From: Candidatus Limivicinus sp.
GTDB taxonomy: Bacteria; Bacillota; Clostridia; Oscillospirales; Oscillospiraceae
Direction: 5' to 3'
DNA length: 45,422 nucleotides
NCBI GenBank assembly: GCA_029264685.1
Contig: JARHZW010000023.1
Location: forward strand, 1 to 45,422
The position numbers were made by a program, and so were the translations under genes. The notes beneath the pieces are model-generated. The model was not told the DNA's origin, made no database searches, and saw only the letters and a program-made list of their open reading frames with translations. Positions 15,593 to 23,243 of this stretch are shown piece after piece (the first letter of the stretch is position 1; every line of letters begins with the position of its first letter).

Positions 15593-17602
15593 ATGAAAAA
15601 CAATAGCTGGGCAATCCCCTTTGCCGCTGCCTCCGCAGGCTCTCAGCTATCGGGCGCAGGCTTCGGGCCCCTGCTTACGGAAGCACTGGCTCTTCGGGGA
15701 ATCAAAACCAAAGCTCAGGCAGAAGTTTTTCTCTCCTCCGGAGCAGACCTTCTCCATGACCCCATGCTTATGCAGGACATGGACAAAGCGGTGGAGCGGA
15801 TCCACCGTGCAGTCAGAAACGGAGAAAGCACCGCCGTTTTCGGCGACTATGACGCAGACGGAATAACCTCCACCTGCATAATGGTGGATTATCTGCGAAG
15901 CAAAGGTCTCAGCTGTATTCCCTACATACCCGACAGACTTCGGGACGGATACGGGCTTAACAAAAACGCTCTGCGCCTGCTGAGAGATAAAGGCGTGGAG
16001 CTTTTAATAAGTGTGGACTGCGGAATTTCCGCCATAGAAGAGGTGGAGTATGCCCGCTCGATAGGCATGGATGTTATCATAACCGACCATCACGAGTGCC
16101 GCAGGGACGGCCTTGTTCCCGACGCCGTAGCGGTTATAGACTGCAAGCGCTCTGACGACTGCTACCCCAACAAAAATCTGGCAGGCGTGGGCGTTGCCTT
16201 GAAGCTTATCTGCGCCTGTGAGGGTGACTGGCAGATGGCCATGGACCGCTACTGCGACTATGTGGCGGTGGGCACGGTGGCTGATGTTATGCCTCTGGTG
16301 GGTGAAAACCGCTGTCTGGTGTGCAAGGGTCTGGAAAAACTGAATTTAGACCCGAACCCCGGCTTTGCCTCCCTTATCACCGCCTCCGGCATTAAACCCA
16401 GTGCCGAAATCGGAGCGGGAGACATAGGCTTTCGCATAGGCCCCAGAATTAACGCCGCCGGAAGAATGTATCAGGCGGATCTGGCAAGAGAGCTTTTCAT
16501 GTGCATAGACAGAGAGCAGTCCTCTGCTCTTGCGGAGAGACTGTGCCTTTTGAATCAGGAGCGGAAAAACATTCAGGACCACATAACCGCTCAGGCCTTT
16601 GAAATGCTCAAAGAGAACGCTCCCGACTCCCCCATTGTCCTTTTTTCCGACGGCTGGCAGCAGGGCGTTATAGGCATAGTTGCCTCAAAGGTGGCCGAGG
16701 AGTTCGGCCTGCCTGCAATTATGATAAGTATGGACGGGGAAAACGGCAAAGGCTCCTGCCGCAGCTACGGAGACTTTAATTTATACGAGGCTCTCTCCGC
16801 CTGCGCAGGCTATCTTACCGGCTTCGGCGGTCACGCAAAGGCCGCAGGCCTTACCATAAAGCGGGAAAACATCGCCCCGTTCCGTGAGGCGCTGGCAAAA
16901 TATTACAAAGAGAAAAATCCCGTTCGTCCTCCCTGTACCATATGCGATATATTCATCTGCCGTCCCGCCGCTCTCAGCGTGGAAAATGTTGAGGAGCTGA
17001 GCAAGCTTGAGCCCTGCGGCGAAGGCAACGAAAGACCCCTCATGTGTATGCTGGATTTAAGGGTGGATGACTTTGCAAATACAAACGGCGGTCATCTCCG
17101 CCTGCGTCTGAGCCACGGCAGGTTCCATATGGACGGAATATTTTTTAACCACATTTCCGATGAATTTGACCTTCGGCACGGTGACTTTATAGACCTTGCC
17201 TTTAATCCGGAAATAAACAGGTATCTGGGCACCACTTCAGTGCAGCTCAATATAAGCGCTCTGCGTAAGCATCAGCCGCTGGAGCTTTGCCGTGAGATAC
17301 TGAAAAATAACCTCGGTGCCGCCCGTGCCGCCGCAAGATATTGCCCGGAGCGGAGGGATTTTGCCAGAATATGGACGGGCTTCGGCCCCTCCTTCACCCT
17401 CGGAGACAGCGTGGAGGAAATAATCTCCCAGTGTCCCTGCGGCATGGCACCGGAAACATTCTGCATCTGCATTATGACCTTTCTTGAAACGGGGCTTTTA
17501 AAAAGTCCTGACGGCAGCATATTCCATGCAAGCCCTGCCGGCATTGAAGGCAAGGCCGATCTGGAGGGCAGCCGTATAATGCGGACGCTGAGGGCAATAT
17601 AA
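15593..17602 (+). CDS. recJ: Single-stranded-DNA-specific 5'-3' exonuclease RecJ
   Basis: This 669-residue DHH/DHHA1 exonuclease works in recombination and repair. The catalytic motifs are FGDYDADGITST at about residues 82-93, SVDCGIS (about 140), ITDHHE (about 162-167), GVIGIVASKV (about 358) and the DHHA1 GFGGHAKAAG (about 410). An OB-type segment follows (DFANTNGGHLRLRLS), and a further C-terminal region reaches 669 residues. The ATG follows GGAGAGGG. The distance to rel is only 17 bases, and the recJ-rel-dtd order is a common Firmicutes arrangement, though the apt gene often found between recJ and rel is absent here. Confidence 0.96.
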   Translation: MKNNSWAIPFAAASAGSQLSGAGFGPLLTEALALRGIKTKAQAEVFLSSGADLLHDPMLMQDMDKAVERIHRAVRNGESTAVFGDYDADGITSTCIMVDYLRSKGLSCIPYIPDRLRDGYGLNKNALRLLRDKGVELLISVDCGISAIEEVEYARSIGMDVIITDHHECRRDGLVPDAVAVIDCKRSDDCYPNKNLAGVGVALKLICACEGDWQMAMDRYCDYVAVGTVADVMPLVGENRCLVCKGLEKLNLDPNPGFASLITASGIKPSAEIGAGDIGFRIGPRINAAGRMYQADLARELFMCIDREQSSALAERLCLLNQERKNIQDHITAQAFEMLKENAPDSPIVLFSDGWQQGVIGIVASKVAEEFGLPAIMISMDGENGKGSCRSYGDFNLYEALSACAGYLTGFGGHAKAAGLTIKRENIAPFREALAKYYKEKNPVRPPCTICDIFICRPAALSVENVEELSKLEPCGEGNERPLMCMLDLRVDDFANTNGGHLRLRLSHGRFHMDGIFFNHISDEFDLRHGDFIDLAFNPEINRYLGTTSVQLNISALRKHQPLELCREILKNNLGAARAAARYCPERRDFARIWTGFGPSFTLGDSVEEIISQCPCGMAPETFCICIMTFLETGLLKSPDGSIFHASPAGIEGKADLEGSRIMRTLRAI

Positions 17603-17619
17603 GAAATCAGGTGAACCCT

Positions 17620-19926
17620 ATGACAGACATAAAAGGAAACATAGACGAAAAAGACAAAATTTTAAATACTTCCGCTCCCGTTCAGGAGTCTTCAAGTCCC
17701 ATGACGGAGCATGAGCTTCTGGACCCTGACAAAATGTACGAGGAGCTGGAGGACAAAATAAAGAAAAGCTGCCACGGCATGGACATCGGCCGTATACGGG
17801 CTGCATATGAAATGGCGAGAACCGCTCATTCCGGTCAAAAACGGAAGGACGGCTCTCCCTATGTTACCCACTGTGTGGCGGCGGCGGACATTTCCGTGGA
17901 CATGGGTCTTGACGAGGACTCTATCATTGCCGCTCTGCTCCATGACGTGATAGAGGACACTTCCCTTACCCACAGCGACATTGCAAAGCAGTTCGGCACG
18001 GCAGTGGCGGATATTGTGGAGGGTGTCACAAAGCTTACCCGAGTGCAGTATACCAGCAAAGAGGACGAGCAGATGGAGAACCTGCGTAAGATGCTCATGG
18101 CCATGGCCAAGGACATCAGGGTCATCCTTATAAAAATTGCCGACCGGCTGCACAATATGCGAACCATGGCCTACCAGTCCCCTGCAAAGCAGCGTTCCAA
18201 ATCCCTCGAAACCATGGAGATCTACGCCCCCATTGCCCACCGCTTAGGTATGCAGAAGGCAAAATGGGAGCTGGAGGATCTTTCCCTTCAGTACCTTGAC
18301 CCTGCGGGCTACAAGGAAATTACCGATGCGCTGGCTAAGAAAATGCCCACACTGGAAAAGTTCATGGAAAACATGAAGCAGAAAATCGAAAAGCGTCTGG
18401 AGGCCGAGGGCTGCAAGGCTTCGATTTTCTACAGGATAAAGCATGTTTACAGCATTTACCGCAAGATGTACTCCCAAAAGCTGAGTATCAACGGCATTTT
18501 TGACCTGTGTGCTTTCCGTGTGATCGTGGACACCATACCTGAGTGCTACAATGTTCTTGGTATAATCCACGATATGTTCAAGCCCGTTCCCGGCCGCTTC
18601 AAGGACTATATTTCCACTCCCAAGCCCAATATGTACCAGAGTGTTCACACAACGGTCATAGGCTCCGAGGGTATTCCCTTCGAGGTGCAGATCCGCACAT
18701 GGGAAATGCACCACACTGCGGAATACGGCGTTGCCGCCCACTGGAAATACAAAATGAGCGACGGGGGAAACTCCGTCAAAACAGGAGACGAGGACAAGTT
18801 TGCATGGATACGCCGCCTGCTGGAAAGCCAGCAGGAATCCGACGCACAGGACTTTTTCCACAACCTTAAAATCGATATGTTCGCCGACGAGGTTTTCGTT
18901 TTCTCTCCCAAGGGTGATGTTATTAACCTGCCTGCCGGTGCTACACCCATAGACTTTGCCTATTCGATTCATTCCGACGTGGGAAACCACATGGTGGGAG
19001 CCAAAGTAAACGGCAGAATAGTCACCTTTGACCACAAGCTTCAAAACGGAGACATCGTTGAGATCCGCACCTCAAACTCCGCTCCCGGCCCCAGCCGTGA
19101 CTGGCTCAATGTGGCAAAGAGCGGCTCTGCCAGAACCAAAATCAAGCAGTGGTACAAAAAAGAACGGCGTGAGGACAATATTCTTCGTGGCAGCCAGATG
19201 CTGTTTGACGAGCTGAAGCACCTTGGCATGAGCGCAGAGGAGGTTCTCTGCGAGGAGGTAATGACTCCTGTGCTCAAGAGGCTGTCCTTTGCCACCAGAG
19301 AAGATCTTTATGCCGCCATAGGCTACGGCGGCGTCACCGTGGGTCGTGTGGCAAACAGGCTCAAGGACGAGCTGAAAAATCTGAAGCCCGACCCCAAAAA
19401 ATCCGTTCTGGACAAGGTCTCTCAGGCCGCCGAGCGGCGGGAGCAGAACGCCAGAAAGGAAAAGAAGGGCGTCCACGGCGTACTGGTTGAGGGTCTGGAC
19501 AACTGTCTTGTAAAGTTTTCCCGCTGCTGCACTCCCGTACCGGGGGATGACATTGTGGGCTTTATCACCCGTGGGCAGGGCGTGTCCATCCACCGCCGTG
19601 ACTGTGAAAATTACCAGAAGCGCATGGGCAATCCCGGCACGGACGGGCGCTGGGTAAAGGTGGACTGGGCAAAGCAGATCACCGACAGCTATGTCACCAC
19701 CATCGTTATAAACGCCAAGGACCGCTCCGGTCTTGTTATGGATATTGCCACCGTCTTTAACTCCCTCAATGCCAAGGTCAGAACCCTTTCATCAAAGGAT
19801 ACCGGCGGCGGTCAGGCCTGCACGGTCGTAAGCCTTGAGGTGAAGAATTCCGGTGAGCTGAGATATATTATGAACCGTCTCTCCTCCATTGCCGGTGTTT
19901 CATCGGTGGAGAGAAACGGAAGATAA
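17620..19926 (+). CDS. relA: Bifunctional (p)ppGpp synthetase/hydrolase Rel
   Basis: This enzyme makes and degrades the stringent-response alarmone. The frame opens at a GTG (17611), but the ATG at 17620 follows AGGTG and is preferred, giving 768 residues. Domains in order: the hydrolase HD domain with LLHDVIEDT (His about 108) and KIADRLHNMRT; the synthetase domain with RIKHVYSIYRKM, PGRFKDYISTPKPN (about 324) and YQSVHTTV; TGS at about 423-482; a Cys/His region with SRCCTPVPGDD (about 635) and HRRDC; and ACT from about 690 to the end. The synthetase charged motif is RFKD, as in bifunctional SpoT/Rel enzymes, not the EFDD of synthetase-only RelA. An N-terminal extension of about 45 residues precedes the HD domain. 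Confidence 0.97.
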   Translation: MTDIKGNIDEKDKILNTSAPVQESSSPMTEHELLDPDKMYEELEDKIKKSCHGMDIGRIRAAYEMARTAHSGQKRKDGSPYVTHCVAAADISVDMGLDEDSIIAALLHDVIEDTSLTHSDIAKQFGTAVADIVEGVTKLTRVQYTSKEDEQMENLRKMLMAMAKDIRVILIKIADRLHNMRTMAYQSPAKQRSKSLETMEIYAPIAHRLGMQKAKWELEDLSLQYLDPAGYKEITDALAKKMPTLEKFMENMKQKIEKRLEAEGCKASIFYRIKHVYSIYRKMYSQKLSINGIFDLCAFRVIVDTIPECYNVLGIIHDMFKPVPGRFKDYISTPKPNMYQSVHTTVIGSEGIPFEVQIRTWEMHHTAEYGVAAHWKYKMSDGGNSVKTGDEDKFAWIRRLLESQQESDAQDFFHNLKIDMFADEVFVFSPKGDVINLPAGATPIDFAYSIHSDVGNHMVGAKVNGRIVTFDHKLQNGDIVEIRTSNSAPGPSRDWLNVAKSGSARTKIKQWYKKERREDNILRGSQMLFDELKHLGMSAEEVLCEEVMTPVLKRLSFATREDLYAAIGYGGVTVGRVANRLKDELKNLKPDPKKSVLDKVSQAAERREQNARKEKKGVHGVLVEGLDNCLVKFSRCCTPVPGDDIVGFITRGQGVSIHRRDCENYQKRMGNPGTDGRWVKVDWAKQITDSYVTTIVINAKDRSGLVMDIATVFNSLNAKVRTLSSKDTGGGQACTVVSLEVKNSGELRYIMNRLSSIAGVSSVERNGR

Positions 19927-19941
19927 GGAGATGAGCAGATT

Positions 19942-20385
19942 ATGAGAGCTGTTGTGACCCGTGTAAACTCCGCCTCCGTGGAGATCGACGGCAGGATCTC
20001 CGGCCGTATTTCAAAGGGCTTTCTTGTGCTTTTGGGTGTGCATGAGGAGGACGGAGAAAAGGAAGCCCTCAAAATTGCAGATAAAATCTGCGGTCTCAGG
20101 ATATTTACCGACGAAAACGGCAAAATGAATTTGAATCCCTCAGACGCAGGGGCAGAGCTTCTTATCGTGAGCCAGTTCACCCTGTATGCCGACTGCAAAT
20201 CCCGCCGTCCCGGTTTTTCCAGAGCCGCAAAGCCCGAAACCGCAATCCCCCTTTATGAGCTTGTTATAGAGCAGTGCCGCAGTCACGGCTTCAAGGTGGA
20301 GACCGGTCAATTCGGCGCTAAAATGCTTGTAAAGTCCGAAAATAACGGACCTGTCACTATAATTTTAGACACAAAGGAGCTTTAA
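19942..20385 (+). CDS. dtd: D-aminoacyl-tRNA deacylase
   Basis: This 147-residue enzyme removes D-amino acids mischarged onto tRNA. The N-terminus MRAVVTRVNSASVEIDG is typical. The two signatures are SQFTLYADCKSRRPGFSRAA at about residues 77-96 and the NNGPVTIIL motif at about 134, which carries the cis-Gly-Pro that excludes L-amino acids. The usual stretch has KG-RPSF, and here it is CKSRRPGF, a conservative variant. It lies 15 bases behind rel in the same operon, and its own stop overlaps the Shine-Dalgarno of the next gene. Confidence 0.96.
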   Translation: MRAVVTRVNSASVEIDGRISGRISKGFLVLLGVHEEDGEKEALKIADKICGLRIFTDENGKMNLNPSDAGAELLIVSQFTLYADCKSRRPGFSRAAKPETAIPLYELVIEQCRSHGFKVETGQFGAKMLVKSENNGPVTIILDTKEL

Positions 20386-20387
20386 AA

Positions 20388-21011
20388 ATGCTTATTAAAA
20401 CCTTAGCCGTTGGCCAGTATGAAACAAACTGCTACATTGTTACCAACGAAAACACTCTCCAGTGCGTGGTCATCGACCCGGGCGACGAGGCAAACGCCAT
20501 TCTGGACTACCTTGAGGACAACAAGCTGAAGGCTCAGGCAGTGCTTATAACCCACGGCCACTTTGACCATGTGGGTGCGGCAAACTATATCTGCGAGGAG
20601 CTGAACATCCCCGTTTATATCAGCAAAAAGGACGATGCCTCCCTCTCCTCCGACCCTATGGAAAAAATGTTCGGCTACGCCATGCCGGAGTACGGCAGGC
20701 ACTATGAGGACGGCGACGAGCTGGAGCTTGCAGGCATGAGCTTTAAAATTCTTGCCACACCCGGCCACACTCCCGGCGGCGTCAGCATAATCTGTCAGGA
20801 TGCGCTTTTCTGCGGCGACACACTTTTCAAGGGCAGCTGCGGCAGAACCGATATGCCGGGCGGAGACATGGATGAGGAGCTGCGCTCCATAAAGAAGCTG
20901 TGTATGCTCTCCGGTGACTACGAGGTTTACCCCGGCCATATGGATTCCACCACCCTTGAGCGGGAGCGGACCTTTAATTACTATTGCCGTCTGGCAATGG
21001 AAAGATACTGA
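20388..21011 (+). CDS. MBL-fold hydrolase (glyoxalase II-like)
   Basis: This 207-residue protein carries the full two-metal set of the hydroxyacylglutathione-hydrolase branch: THGHFDHVGA (about residues 55-64), a second His in ATPGHTPGG (about 123), FCGDTLF (about 143) and YPGHMDSTT (about 183). It lacks the C-terminal helical domain of true glyoxalase II. Short proteins of this type follow rel and dtd in many clostridia, and their substrate is not established. AAGGAG lies in the end of dtd, two bases separate the genes, and the operon ends here. Confidence 0.92.
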   Translation: MLIKTLAVGQYETNCYIVTNENTLQCVVIDPGDEANAILDYLEDNKLKAQAVLITHGHFDHVGAANYICEELNIPVYISKKDDASLSSDPMEKMFGYAMPEYGRHYEDGDELELAGMSFKILATPGHTPGGVSIICQDALFCGDTLFKGSCGRTDMPGGDMDEELRSIKKLCMLSGDYEVYPGHMDSTTLERERTFNYYCRLAMERY

Positions 21012-21019
21012 TTTTTATT

Positions 21020-21052
21020 AACGCCTGTACCGCTGACGGTTCAGGCGTTTTT
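21020..21052 (+). terminator. Terminator of the recJ-rel-dtd-MBL operon
   Basis: AACGCCTG (21020-21027) pairs with CAGGCGTT (21042-21049), with an inner ACCG/CGGT stem, followed by a T run. Confidence 0.85.
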
Positions 21053-21186
21053 CAGATATTGTCGTCGGCTTTATGGTACTTGCAGGAATGTTTGATATTT
21101 AGTCGTAATGCTGTAAAATCACATCAGGACAGGCTAAAATAGTCACTTTTTTAAGTTTATTGACAGTATACAAACCATGATAATAC

Positions 21187-21195
21187 TGCTATAAT
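21187..21195 (+). promoter_or_regulatory. Extended -10 promoter of the nucleotidyltransferase-galE operon
   Basis: TGCTATAAT is a perfect extended -10 about 40 bases before the start. A TTGACA at 21160-21165 is too far upstream (24 bases) to be its -35. Confidence 0.5.
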
Positions 21196-21233
21196 AAAAA
21201 TACAAAATCTGATTTTTCGGAGGTGTATTCATC

Positions 21234-22145
21234 TTGCAAAACCCCACTCTTGTCATTATGGCCGCCGGTATGGGCAGCCGTTTCGGCGGTTTAAAGCAGA
21301 TTGCCGCCGTGGACGAAAAAGGCCACGCAATTATAGACTTCTCCCTCTATGACGCATACAAAGCAGGCTTCAGAAACGTTGCTTTCATCATAAAGCACGA
21401 GATAGAGGAGGACTTCAAAGAGGCGGTGGGCCGCCGCATGGAGAAATACTTCCATGTGGATTATATTTATCAGCAGCTTGATAATCTTCCTCAGGGCTAC
21501 CGGATTCCCGAGGGCAGAGTCAAGCCCTGGGGTACAGCCCACGCAATCCTGTCCTGCAAGGGCACAGTGAAAGGGCCTTTTGCCGTTATAAATGCGGACG
21601 ATTACTACGGTCCCGGTGCCTACACCGCAATTTATGACTATCTTGCCGCCGACCACGGCGACACTGAGCACGCCATGGTGGCCTACAAGCTCATAAACAC
21701 CGTCACCGAGCACGGCACCGTTGCCAGAGGTATCTGTCAGGTGGAAAACGGCCTGCTTACCGATGTTGTGGAGCACACAAAAATCAAAAAGGACGGCGAG
21801 AACGGCGCCTACACCGAGGATGACGGCGAAAGCTGGACCTCCGTTTCCGGTCAGGTCCCCGTGTCCATGAACCTTTGGGGCTTCCAGAACTCCATGCTGG
21901 ACGAGATCGAGGCCCGCTTCCCTGCATGGCTGGACGAAAATCTCCCTGTAAACCCCACCAAATGCGAATACTTCCTGCCCTTTGTGGCAAACTCTCTTAT
22001 TAAGGAGAATAAAGCCACCGTCAAGGTTCTCAACTGCCATGAGACTTGGTACGGCATAACCTATCGTGAGGACATGGAAAGCGTTGTAAATCACATCAAA
22101 GAAATGAGAGCTCAGGGTGTATATCCTGAAGCTTTGCTTGACTGA
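21234..22145 (+). CDS. Sugar-phosphate nucleotidyltransferase family protein
   Basis: This 303-residue NTP-transferase should activate a sugar phosphate with a nucleotide. The start is a TTG at 21234 behind GGAGGTG. It must be upstream of the first ATG because the nucleotide-binding loop VIMAAGMGSRFGGLKQ begins at residue 7. Later motifs are REGRVKPWGTAHA-like (EGRVKPWGTAHA, about residues 97-108), AVINADDYYG (about 118) and NLWGF. The uridylyl- or other nucleotidyl-specificity is not readable by eye. Its partner 11 bases downstream is galE, which favours a UDP-hexose route such as UDP-glucose or UDP-galactose supply for surface glycans. Confidence 0.88.
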   Translation: MQNPTLVIMAAGMGSRFGGLKQIAAVDEKGHAIIDFSLYDAYKAGFRNVAFIIKHEIEEDFKEAVGRRMEKYFHVDYIYQQLDNLPQGYRIPEGRVKPWGTAHAILSCKGTVKGPFAVINADDYYGPGAYTAIYDYLAADHGDTEHAMVAYKLINTVTEHGTVARGICQVENGLLTDVVEHTKIKKDGENGAYTEDDGESWTSVSGQVPVSMNLWGFQNSMLDEIEARFPAWLDENLPVNPTKCEYFLPFVANSLIKENKATVKVLNCHETWYGITYREDMESVVNHIKEMRAQGVYPEALLD

Positions 22146-22156
22146 GAGGTAATAAT

Positions 22157-23179
22157 ATGAAAGTTCTTGTTACCGGCGGTGCCGGATATATCGGAAGCCA
22201 TACCTGCGTTGAGCTTTTAAACAAGGGCATGGACGTTGTAGTTGTTGATAACCTTGTAAACTCCAGCAAAAAATCTCTGGACAGAGTTGAGCAGATAACC
22301 GGAAAAAAGGTAGCTTTTTATGAAAATGATGTCCGTGACCGTGAGGCCTTAAACCGCATTTTCGACCAGCACCCCGATATTAACTGCGCCATTCACTTTG
22401 CAGGCCTCAAAGCCGTAGGTGAAAGCGTAAGTATGCCCCTTGAATATTACGACAATAACCTGATTTCCACCGTTGTTCTCTGCGAGACCATGAGAGACCA
22501 CGGCGTTAAAAACATTGTTTTCTCCTCCTCTGCCACAGTTTACAACGGCGAGAACGAAATGCCTCTCAAGGAAAGCTCCGTTACAGGTATGTGCACCAAT
22601 CCTTACGGATGGACCAAATATATGTCCGAGCAGATCATGAGAGACACCGCCTATGCGGATAAGGACTGGTCAATAGTTCTGCTGCGCTACTTTAACCCTG
22701 TCGGCGCTCACTCCTCCGGTCTTATCGGCGAGGATCCCAGAGGTATTCCCAACAACCTTATGCCTTACATCTCTCAGGTTGCAGTTGGCAGACTTGACCA
22801 CCTGAATGTTTTCGGTGATGATTACGACACCCACGACGGCACAGGCGTGCGTGACTATATCCATGTTGTTGACCTTGCAAGAGGCCATGTTGCAGCTATT
22901 GAATATATGCAGCAGCACAAGGGTGAGCATGTCTTTAACCTTGGCACCGGCAACGGCTACAGCGTTCTTGACATGGTGAAGGCCTTCCAGCGTGTGACCG
23001 GAATCCCGATTCCCTATGAGATTGCCCCCCGCCGTGCAGGCGACCTTGCAACAGTGTACGCAAGCCCTGACAAGAGTGCTGAGCTGCTGCACTGGAAAGC
23101 AATTTACAATCTGGACGATATGTGCAGAGACACATGGAACTGGCAGTCCAAAAACCCCATGGGTTATGACGAAGCCTGA
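22157..23179 (+). CDS. galE: UDP-glucose 4-epimerase
   Basis: This 340-residue short-chain dehydrogenase-type enzyme interconverts UDP-glucose and UDP-galactose. The NAD-binding GGAGYIGSHT is at residues 7-16. Catalytic Ser-Ser-Ala-Thr (SSSATVY) lies near 124, and the YGWTK catalytic Tyr/Lys pair is at about 149-153. RYFNPVGAH (about 177) and GTGVRDYIHVVDLA (about 233) are family signatures. AGAGGT precedes the ATG. It ends the two-gene operon. No galK or galT is nearby, so the gene probably serves polysaccharide precursor supply rather than galactose catabolism. Confidence 0.96.
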   Translation: MKVLVTGGAGYIGSHTCVELLNKGMDVVVVDNLVNSSKKSLDRVEQITGKKVAFYENDVRDREALNRIFDQHPDINCAIHFAGLKAVGESVSMPLEYYDNNLISTVVLCETMRDHGVKNIVFSSSATVYNGENEMPLKESSVTGMCTNPYGWTKYMSEQIMRDTAYADKDWSIVLLRYFNPVGAHSSGLIGEDPRGIPNNLMPYISQVAVGRLDHLNVFGDDYDTHDGTGVRDYIHVVDLARGHVAAIEYMQQHKGEHVFNLGTGNGYSVLDMVKAFQRVTGIPIPYEIAPRRAGDLATVYASPDKSAELLHWKAIYNLDDMCRDTWNWQSKNPMGYDEA

Positions 23180-23203
23180 CGGTTTACAGCCTTATAAAAA
23201 AAC

Positions 23204-23236
23204 CACCTCGGAATCGGAGTTCCGAGGTGTTTTTTA
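23204..23236. terminator. Bidirectional terminator between galE and the coiled-coil gene
   Basis: CACCTCGGAA (23204-23213) pairs perfectly with TTCCGAGGTG (23220-23229). T runs lie on both strands (plus 23230-23235; minus from the A run at 23196-23202). Confidence 0.88.
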
Positions 23237-23243
23237 TATTTCC

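Noticed and set aside
18244-19044. A 266-codon minus-strand frame inside rel
   Set aside because: It is a shadow of the rel coding sequence, without a ribosome-binding site.
21160-21195. TTGACA at 21160 as the -35 of the nucleotidyltransferase promoter
   Set aside because: The spacing to TATAAT is 24 bases, far from the usual 16 to 18. The extended -10 alone is the better explanation.
21291-22094. A 267-codon minus-strand frame inside the nucleotidyltransferase gene
   Set aside because: It mirrors the real gene and has no start signal or domain.
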